From assembly GCF_902498915.1 (NCBI RefSeq), contig NZ_CABVLQ010000001.1: 64,000 bases of DNA; one strand, written 5' to 3'. The notes under the pieces were generated by a model. It saw nothing but the letters and a program-made list of their open reading frames with translations, ran no database searches and was not told the origin of the DNA. The translations under genes were made by a program, and so were the position numbers. Within the stretch, counting starts at the first letter, position 1. The number at the start of each line of letters is the position of its first letter. Origin of the DNA: Escherichia ruysiae (GTDB taxonomy: Bacteria; Pseudomonadota; Gammaproteobacteria; Enterobacterales; Enterobacteriaceae). This document shows, one piece after another, positions 55,141 to 61,611 of this stretch.

Positions 55141-56574
55141 TTAAACTAATATCTGAAACAGCACGGCAAAAAGAATGATATTGGCAATGACAATGGTCCA
55201 ACCGTTATAAAGCATATATTTCAGATGGGTTGATTGTGCCAGCCCCATTTGACCAAACATATCCGATGAAGGGAAAGGCCCAAACCAGTCCACTTGCGAT
55301 GAGGCCAACAATACCGCCGTTGTCCCCTGTGGCGGCACTCCCGCAGCCATCAACATCGGACCAAATATTTTGTGCGTAAAGGTCATCTGAGCAACAGCGG
55401 CGCCTGGCACATGACCGATAATGTTAAAGGCAAAAATACAGAAGCAAAGCCATGCCGGTGATATCCCGGTTAACAGAGGTTGTGTGTATTCGAGCAACCC
55501 CTGATACGCCTGCAGGCTATCCATAAGTTCCAGAATCGGGTTATACAGCCAGTAGAGCAGAAACATCCACACCAGTCTGCCACACCCCTTATACAGCGCC
55601 TGCAGTATCCCGGCAGGGCTTAATCCTCCCACCAGTCCGGTGATCAAAGACACCAGTAACATCACGATAATGGCAAAACTAAAACCTGCTTTTATCACTA
55701 CACCGATAACCGCCATAACAATAATGGTTGCGGCAAATGCCAGCGCGCTGAGCTTGCGACGGCGAACACGGGCGGGCTGCTCTTCTTCCTGAGTTTTCTC
55801 AGAGAGATCCACTTCGTAATGTAATTTTCCTTCCGTCATCTTCTGAATTCGCCCGGCCATGATCCAGCCAGCGAATAACGTCACGGCGCTCATTGGTAGC
55901 CCAACGTACATCAGGTATTGCGGATAAGTCAGGCCGCCGAGTTGTAAAATCGTCACGGTACTGGGAGTAAATGGCCCGGTAAACAATCCCACTGAACCCG
56001 CCGTCATCATCAGTGCAGCCACCGTGGGAGGCGTCAGCCGTACTGCCGCCGCCACAGGAATAATCACCGCGACAATAATGGCATTGCCGCCTGCCATAGT
56101 GCCCAGCGCGCCACAGATGAGAATGGAAGAGACAACGATGCCAAATTTGACCCGCGTCTGGCTGGAAAGCCCGATACGATGTACCACAAATTTGACCAGT
56201 TCAACGGCGGCTCCGGTACGTGTTGCAACTTCCCCGACACCGGCACCAAGCATAATGATCAGACCTACAGTGGCGATAAACGATCCCGTCGATTTTGCCA
56301 GCATGGTGCCCATTTCAGGTAAGCCGGTGGAAGTCATTATCATCGCAATAATAATCGATGAAATAACCGCCAGAACAATATCGACGCCTATCAACGAGAG
56401 CACCGCTAACGCTACCAGCGGTGTAAAACCAAGCAGTCCGAGTTCATTACCTGGACGCCCCTGACACCAGAACGCTGTCAGTAAAAAAACAACCAACAGT
56501 AAACCAATAATGACATTCTTTTTGGTGATATTTTGTCTGGTTAGCGAACCACCAGCGAGCATTGAGTCACTCAT
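55141..56574 (-). CDS. Putative organic-acid/amino-acid permease of the accessory cassette
   Basis: This 477-aa protein has about 11-13 hydrophobic helices and no signal peptide. It resembles the ion transporter (IT) superfamily: repeated LPEMGTMLAKSTG and VGEVATRTGAAVELVKF regions, a half-way CGALGTMAGGNAIIVAVIIP segment, and a second-half VPGAAVAQMTFT and LLASSQVDWFGPFPSSDM. GntP, DcuC and NhaC-like proteins share this plan, but I cannot place it in a named family. The start (MSDSMLAGG) follows TAAGGAGTTAT with good spacing. It is divergent from the LysR gene and likely imports the cassette's substrate. Confidence 0.75.
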   Translation of the reverse strand: MSDSMLAGGSLTRQNITKKNVIIGLLLVVFLLTAFWCQGRPGNELGLLGFTPLVALAVLSLIGVDIVLAVISSIIIAMIMTSTGLPEMGTMLAKSTGSFIATVGLIIMLGAGVGEVATRTGAAVELVKFVVHRIGLSSQTRVKFGIVVSSILICGALGTMAGGNAIIVAVIIPVAAAVRLTPPTVAALMMTAGSVGLFTGPFTPSTVTILQLGGLTYPQYLMYVGLPMSAVTLFAGWIMAGRIQKMTEGKLHYEVDLSEKTQEEEQPARVRRRKLSALAFAATIIVMAVIGVVIKAGFSFAIIVMLLVSLITGLVGGLSPAGILQALYKGCGRLVWMFLLYWLYNPILELMDSLQAYQGLLEYTQPLLTGISPAWLCFCIFAFNIIGHVPGAAVAQMTFTHKIFGPMLMAAGVPPQGTTAVLLASSQVDWFGPFPSSDMFGQMGLAQSTHLKYMLYNGWTIVIANIILFAVLFQILV

Positions 56575-56846
56575 ATAACTCCTTAACCCCATCGAATCGA
56601 CCATCAATATCAGCCGATGTATTTGGACAGCTCAGAAAATATCCCCCCTCGTTATTATTGTTAGCAAAATGCACTGAGGGTTTGTCCGGGTACTACAGGT
56701 ATTATTCTGAGTTCGTAATTAACCCCTTTAGGTGGGCAAATAACGCATTGTTACCAGAACAGGCGTTACAGATTAAATTTATGTTAACTTGGTGTTACCA
56801 TGAAATGACTTTTTATCTATCGTCTATAACTCTGGGTTAACTCTTA
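56575..56846. promoter_or_regulatory. Divergent control region of the permease and LysR genes
   Basis: A 272-base AT-rich region between two divergently transcribed cassette genes. Several GTTAC/GTTAAC motifs occur (56750, 56765, 56783, 56794). This is the usual place for LysR-regulator binding, though no clear T-N11-A box was fixed by eye. ACTCTTAATG carries the LysR start. Confidence 0.55.
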
Positions 56847-57761
56847 ATGAAACTGCGCCACCTGGAAATCTTCTATGCCGTGATGACATGCGGGACACTT
56901 TCCCGGGCTGCGGAATCGCTGAATATTTCCCAGCCGGCCGCCAGTAAAGCGTTAAAAAACGCTGAACAAAAACTCGGTTTTCAGCTCTTTCAGCGAGTTC
57001 GTGGCAAGCTTCTTCCAACCAGCGAAGCGATCACACTTTTTGAAAAAGCGCAGTCGATTTATCACGAACTCGATAACCTGCGACTGCTGGCCGATAACCT
57101 GACGCGAGATCCGCGAGCCAAAATAGCCCTGGGATGCCTGCCAAGCCTGGGGTTAAGTCTGGTGCCAGAAATAGTCACCGCGTTTTACCAGCAGAATGCA
57201 AATCTGGTAATGACACTGACGACAGAGCACACCGAAACGTTGGTTAAAAAGCTTGATCTGCGCGAGATTGATCTGGCTCTGACGCTACAGCCGATTCAAC
57301 AGGGGGATATTATGACGACGCTGATAGCCGAAGTTCCGCTGGTTTATATCGACCGGGACTATCGACAGGGCGCGGTAGAAATAGACAAGATTGACCAACA
57401 ACGCTGGATTTCTCCCGGCCCCTATTCCCTTTCCGATGCAATAGCCAAACGGCGTGATTTTTTGACGACGCGCCTGAATGTCCAGACGTATTACATGGCG
57501 ACTGAATTTGTAAAACGAGGAATGGGATGCAGTATTACCGATATTTTCTCTGCCCGTCATAACCTCCCGGCAGAGACAATTCACCCCATCGAACCACCAA
57601 TAAAAATTGATCTTTGCTTACTACGCCGTGCCGATGTTTCGCTTAGTCCTATTACACAAAAATTTGTCGATTTCCTCTGTCAGCAATTACGTCAGCAACT
57701 GCGAGCCATTAACCTTGAGTTATACCCTGAAAATAAAAAGTCAATTGCTCCTCAGGCCTAA
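56847..57761 (+). CDS. LysR-family regulator of the accessory cassette
   Basis: This 304-aa protein has an N-terminal winged HTH (MKLRHLEIFYAVMTCGTLSR with SLNISQPAASKALKNAEQKL). The C-terminal substrate-binding domain follows (IALGCLPSLGLSLVPEIVTA near residues 90-110). The HTH region is like those of LysR and of opine-catabolism regulators (OccR/NocR) in pattern. By its position between divergent permease and dehydrogenase genes it probably controls both. The length is typical. Its ligand is not known; the downstream genes suggest an amino acid or imine. Confidence 0.85.
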   Translation: MKLRHLEIFYAVMTCGTLSRAAESLNISQPAASKALKNAEQKLGFQLFQRVRGKLLPTSEAITLFEKAQSIYHELDNLRLLADNLTRDPRAKIALGCLPSLGLSLVPEIVTAFYQQNANLVMTLTTEHTETLVKKLDLREIDLALTLQPIQQGDIMTTLIAEVPLVYIDRDYRQGAVEIDKIDQQRWISPGPYSLSDAIAKRRDFLTTRLNVQTYYMATEFVKRGMGCSITDIFSARHNLPAETIHPIEPPIKIDLCLLRRADVSLSPITQKFVDFLCQQLRQQLRAINLELYPENKKSIAPQA

Positions 57762-57808
57762 ATGTTTTGACATATCCCCAACGCATTTATTAGCGGTGGA
57801 TATCTCAG

Positions 57809-59065
57809 GTGATGAAAAAACGCATTGTAGTTATTGGCGGCGGGGTAATTGGTCTGGCGACAGCATGGGTTCTGGTAAAACAGGGCCATCAGGTGCAATT
57901 GTTAGAACGCAACAGTCAGGCAGGTATCGCCACCAGTTTCGCTAATGGCGGGCAACTCAGCTATCGCTACGTTGCTCCTCTGGCGGATAAAGGCGTACCG
58001 ATGCAGGGACTTAAGTGGATGGGGAAAAGTGACTCCCCTCTGAATATGCGTTTGCGCATGTCATTTAGCCAGTGGCGCTGGTTGCTGGCGTTTTTAATGT
58101 CCTGTAATAGCCGGACAAATAAACTCAATGGCGACCATATTTTACGCTTATCACTGTTAAGTCGTCAGGTCATGGAAGCATGGTTGCTGGAAGATAATCT
58201 TGATGATTTTCACTGGCGCCGTTCTGGCAAACTGATTATTCATCGCCGTCAGCAAGATTTAGCCAAAGCGGCAAAAGGCATTGATCCGCAATTTCAACAG
58301 GCTTTATCACGCGAAGAGTGTGTTCATCTTGAACCTGCACTAAAACATATTGGTCATTCCCTGTGCGGTGGTATTTACTCCCCCGGCGATGAAACGGCGG
58401 ATTGCTATAAGTTCTGTCAGGCATTACTTGCCAAACTTAATGCCAGCGCGAATTTTTCGCTACAAACCGATTGTGAAGTTTTGCAGTTGAATAAAAAAGG
58501 TGAGCGCATTGTCTCTATTACCACCCGCACTGGAACGCTGGTTGCGGATGATTATGTCGTTGCCGCCGGTAATGGCAGCACGCATTTGCTTGCCGGAACC
58601 GGGACTCACGTACCGCTCTGCGGTTTGAAAGGTTACAGTCTGACGCTCCCCTTCCCACAAAAAATGGGGATCGCACCACAAATCAGTGTCACCGACTATG
58701 GTCATAAAATTGTCTATGCCCGACTCGGTGATCGGTTGCGCATCGCCGCCATGGTCGATATTGGCTATGACGGTAATGAACTGCGCTCTGAACGCATTGG
58801 CGCGTTAAAACAGATCGTAGCGGCCAGCTTTCCGCAACTGCAAGGTATCGATGAGGCCGAATTATGGACGGGTATGCGTCCATCCACCCCTGCGGGTCCG
58901 CCACTATTAGGACGGGCGAAGTATCAAAATCTATGGATGAATCTTGGTCAGGGCAGTCTGGGCTTTACGCTGGCGGCGGGTAGTGCCGTGGTGTTAGGCG
59001 CTCTGCTGTCGGGCGAAGACCCTGCAATTTCACTTGATGGACTGACATGGAGCCAATCAGCTTGA
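57809..59065 (+). CDS. DadA-like FAD-dependent D-amino-acid dehydrogenase
   Basis: This 418-aa protein is a DAO-superfamily flavoenzyme. The N-terminal FAD motif is VVIGGGVIGLATAWVLVKQG with GxGxxG. Segments shared with E. coli DadA include LKGYSLTLPF, ELWTGMRPSTP and YQNLWMNLGQGSLGFTLAAGS. The enzyme should oxidise a D-amino acid or secondary amine to an imino acid, passing electrons to the quinone pool. It is distinct from chromosomal dadA, which lies elsewhere. GTG (57809) and ATG (57812) are both possible starts; the GTG has slightly better ribosome-site spacing. It overlaps the RidA gene by 19 bases. Confidence 0.85.
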   Translation: MMKKRIVVIGGGVIGLATAWVLVKQGHQVQLLERNSQAGIATSFANGGQLSYRYVAPLADKGVPMQGLKWMGKSDSPLNMRLRMSFSQWRWLLAFLMSCNSRTNKLNGDHILRLSLLSRQVMEAWLLEDNLDDFHWRRSGKLIIHRRQQDLAKAAKGIDPQFQQALSREECVHLEPALKHIGHSLCGGIYSPGDETADCYKFCQALLAKLNASANFSLQTDCEVLQLNKKGERIVSITTRTGTLVADDYVVAAGNGSTHLLAGTGTHVPLCGLKGYSLTLPFPQKMGIAPQISVTDYGHKIVYARLGDRLRIAAMVDIGYDGNELRSERIGALKQIVAASFPQLQGIDEAELWTGMRPSTPAGPPLLGRAKYQNLWMNLGQGSLGFTLAAGSAVVLGALLSGEDPAISLDGLTWSQSA

Positions 59066-59418
59066 ATATCAAACGTAATAACCCACAACCGCGTCTTGCC
59101 GCCAGCGTGGAATATGGCAATCTTGTTTTTCTCTCCGGTCAGACACCGAAGAGCAATACCCCGTCCATCGCGCAACAAACGCGCGAAGTGCTGGAGAAAA
59201 TCGACGAATTACTTGCGGCAGCTGACAGTGATAAATTTCATCTCTTGTCCGCTCAGATATGGTTAAAAGATATCAGCCGCGATTTTGCCGATTTCAACGA
59301 CGTATGGGTTAGCTGGATACCAGAAGGATATAGCCCGGCACGTGCTACCGTACAAGCTGAGATGGCCCGCCCGGAGATTCTGGTTGAAGTGATGGTAACT
59401 GCGGTAAAAGCGGGATAA
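59047..59418 (+). CDS. RidA/YjgF-family (YoaB-like) imine deaminase partner
   Basis: This 123-aa protein is of the RidA/YjgF/YER057c/UK114 family, which hydrolyses reactive 2-imino acids to keto acids and ammonia. The VFLSGQTP segment near residue 30 and the catalytic Arg in SPARATVQAEMARP (near 100) are visible. The overall pattern is nearer E. coli YoaB than archetypal RidA. It overlaps the DadA-like stop by 19 bases, which strongly suggests coupled translation and a role acting on its imine product. Confidence 0.85.
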   Translation: MEPISLNIKRNNPQPRLAASVEYGNLVFLSGQTPKSNTPSIAQQTREVLEKIDELLAAADSDKFHLLSAQIWLKDISRDFADFNDVWVSWIPEGYSPARATVQAEMARPEILVEVMVTAVKAG

Positions 59419-59631
59419 GCCCCCATTTTCTGCCCCCTGGCAAGGTCGTCATGGGGCATCCCTGAAGGTTAAACGTCCCTTCTTTTACCTGCCAACATTC
59501 AGGCTGAAAATATCATTTTTAGTTATGTTGTTGTCTCTGGCCTACGATTTTTTCTGATTTCCCCTACACTTAACACTGATACCTTGTCAGGGGTTTCCCT
59601 TTGTCTGTATTGATTTACGCGAGATAACGCT

Positions 59632-60552
59632 ATGGAATTAAAGGATTATTACGCCATCATGGGCGTGAAACCGACGGACGATCTCAAGACAATCAAGACC
59701 GCCTATCGTCGACTGGCCCGTAAATACCATCCCGATGTCAGTAAAGAACCCGATGCCGAAGCCCGCTTCAAAGAGGTCGCTGAAGCGTGGGAAGTGTTGA
59801 GTGATGAGCAACGTCGCGCTGAGTATGATCAGATGTGGCAACATCGCAACGATCCGCAATTTAACCGTCAGTTCCATCATGGCGACGGTCAGAGTTTTAA
59901 CGCCGAAGATTTTGACGATATCTTCTCGTCAATTTTCGGTCAACATGCCCGCCAGAGTCGCCAGCGCCCCGCTACACGTGGCCACGATATTGAAATCGAA
60001 GTGGCGGTATTCCTTGAAGAAACGCTTACTGAGCACAAGCGTACCATCAGCTATAACCTGCCGGTTTATAACGCCTTTGGCATGATCGAACAGGAAATTC
60101 CGAAAACGCTGAATGTGAAGATCCCGGCGGGCGTCGGCAATGGTCAACGCATCCGCCTGAAAGGCCAGGGGACGCCGGGCGAAAACGGCGGTCCAAATGG
60201 CGATTTGTGGCTGGTGATTCATATTGCGCCACATCCGTTGTTCGATATTGTCGGCCAGGATCTGGAAATTGTGGTGCCGGTTAGCCCGTGGGAAGCGGCG
60301 CTGGGTGCTAAAGTCACCGTCCCAACACTGAAAGAAAGCATTTTGCTGACTATCCCGCCTGGCAGCCAGGCCGGGCAACGATTGCGCGTTAAAGGCAAAG
60401 GTCTGGTGAGCAAAAAACAGACCGGCGATCTGTATGCGGTACTGAAAATCGTGATGCCGCCGAAACCAGATGAAAACACTGCCGCGCTGTGGCAGCAACT
60501 GGCAGACGCCCAGTCGTCTTTTGATCCACGCAAAGATTGGGGGAAAGCATGA
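59632..60552 (+). CDS. cbpA: Curved DNA-binding protein and DnaJ-type co-chaperone CbpA
   Basis: CbpA (306 aa) is a DnaJ-type co-chaperone that also binds curved DNA in stationary phase. The J domain occupies residues 1-70 with the HPD motif in RKYHPDVSKEP (near 35). A G/F-type linker and two beta-rich C-terminal domains follow, without the DnaJ zinc finger. The length is typical. cbpM overlaps its stop by one base. Confidence 0.97.
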   Translation: MELKDYYAIMGVKPTDDLKTIKTAYRRLARKYHPDVSKEPDAEARFKEVAEAWEVLSDEQRRAEYDQMWQHRNDPQFNRQFHHGDGQSFNAEDFDDIFSSIFGQHARQSRQRPATRGHDIEIEVAVFLEETLTEHKRTISYNLPVYNAFGMIEQEIPKTLNVKIPAGVGNGQRIRLKGQGTPGENGGPNGDLWLVIHIAPHPLFDIVGQDLEIVVPVSPWEAALGAKVTVPTLKESILLTIPPGSQAGQRLRVKGKGLVSKKQTGDLYAVLKIVMPPKPDENTAALWQQLADAQSSFDPRKDWGKA

Positions 60553-60857
60553 TGGCTAATGTTATGGTGACTTTTACCATTACCGAATTTTGCCTGCATA
60601 CCGGCATCTCTGAAGAGGAGTTGAATGAAATTGTCGGTTTGGGGGTGGTTGAACCGCGTGAGATCCAGGAAACAACCTGGGTATTTGACGACCATGCCGC
60701 CATTGTGGTGCAACGCGCAGTACGGCTGCGTAATGAGCTGGCGCTGGACTGGCCGGGGATCGCGGTGGCGCTGACGTTAATGGATGATATTGCACATCTG
60801 AAACAGGAAAACCGCCTGCTGCGCCAGCGGCTTTCCCGGTTTGTGGCTCATCCGTGA
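60552..60857 (+). CDS. cbpM: CbpA inhibitor CbpM
   Basis: CbpM (101 aa) binds the CbpA J domain and blocks its co-chaperone and DNA-binding activities. The MerR-like helical start (FTITEFCLHTGISEEELNEI) and the C-terminal helix KQENRLLRQRLSRF are conserved. The ATG at 60552 shares one base with the cbpA stop (TGATG), so the pair is translationally coupled. The upstream ATG at 60549 would add one residue. Confidence 0.95.
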   Translation: MANVMVTFTITEFCLHTGISEEELNEIVGLGVVEPREIQETTWVFDDHAAIVVQRAVRLRNELALDWPGIAVALTLMDDIAHLKQENRLLRQRLSRFVAHP

Positions 60858-60864
60858 GTTTGTT

Positions 60865-61003
60865 GCCTGATGCGACGCTTAACGCGTCTTATCAGGCCTA
60901 CAAAGGGCACTGTTCCCGTAGGCCGGATAAGGCGTTCACGCCGCATCCGGCGGCTCTGCCATAATGCCTGATGCGACGCTTACCGCGTCTTATCAGGCCT
61001 ACA
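60865..61003. repeat. BIME (tandem REP elements) between cbpM and torD
   Basis: Units GCCTGATGCGACGCTTAACG plus CGTCTTATCAGGCCTAC, then GTAGGCCGGATAAGGCGTTC plus CACGCCGCATCCGGC, then a second GCCTGATGCGACGCTTACCG plus CGTCTTATCAGGCCTAC. Alternating orientation and inverted arms identify a BIME between two convergent genes. Confidence 0.92.
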
Positions 61004-61011
61004 AATCGGCA

Positions 61012-61611
61012 TTATCTCTTTTGGTTGTCGCACTCCACCAACACCTGCAATAACTGGCTTAGTGCCGCGTAAAAACCAAAGCTATCATACTGACGGCAAC
61101 GCGCAGCAAACTCCGGTAACCAGCGCCACAGCGCCGTCAGTGTTTTTTGCCGCAAACTTTCGATTCCTCGCGCAGGAACGGTCCCCTCTCCCAGCGAAAA
61201 ATGCAGATGACTCAACAACTCGAGATAGATCGCCAGATGATCTGCCGGTTCGTTGAAATTGCCGCTGGTTTCCATCCCCGCCTCAACTAACAAGCGTTTA
61301 ATCTCTTGCTCGTCCTGTTTGTAGGCCGATGCATACGGCAGCGCGGCTTGTTTGTCGGTCATCAGAAACAGGCCGCAAAAGTCAGCGGCCAGTTCCAGAC
61401 GAGCATCGTCACGTACTGTCAGCGTGGCAATACGGTTTTCCAGATCATTCACCGCCGCTGTGAGCGGCGGTTCGCTTTTCAGCAACGAAAACCATTCAGC
61501 CATCTGCGCACTGGCGATTTGCGTCAGTTGTTCATCGTCCAGTTCACGGGAGAACAACTGCGCCAGCCAGGCGTAAACACAGGCAATCTGTTGTGCTGTC
61601 AGCGTGGTCAT
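61012..61611 (-). CDS. torD: TorA-specific chaperone TorD
   Basis: TorD (199 aa from MTTLTAQ) binds the TorA signal peptide and apo-enzyme and aids molybdenum cofactor insertion. LAADFCGLFLMTDKQAALPY and the EPADHLAIYLELLSHL motif (near 120-140) are the family hallmarks. The start overlaps the torA stop (ATGA), indicating coupled translation. The longer open frame would run into torA. It is the last gene of torCAD. Confidence 0.96.
   Translation of the reverse strand: MTTLTAQQIACVYAWLAQLFSRELDDEQLTQIASAQMAEWFSLLKSEPPLTAAVNDLENRIATLTVRDDARLELAADFCGLFLMTDKQAALPYASAYKQDEQEIKRLLVEAGMETSGNFNEPADHLAIYLELLSHLHFSLGEGTVPARGIESLRQKTLTALWRWLPEFAARCRQYDSFGFYAALSQLLQVLVECDNQKR

Noticed and set aside
60865..61003. 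Possible CRISPR array (repeated 20-25 base units)
   Set aside because: Units alternate in orientation and match REP consensus; there are no unique spacers of constant length and no cas genes.
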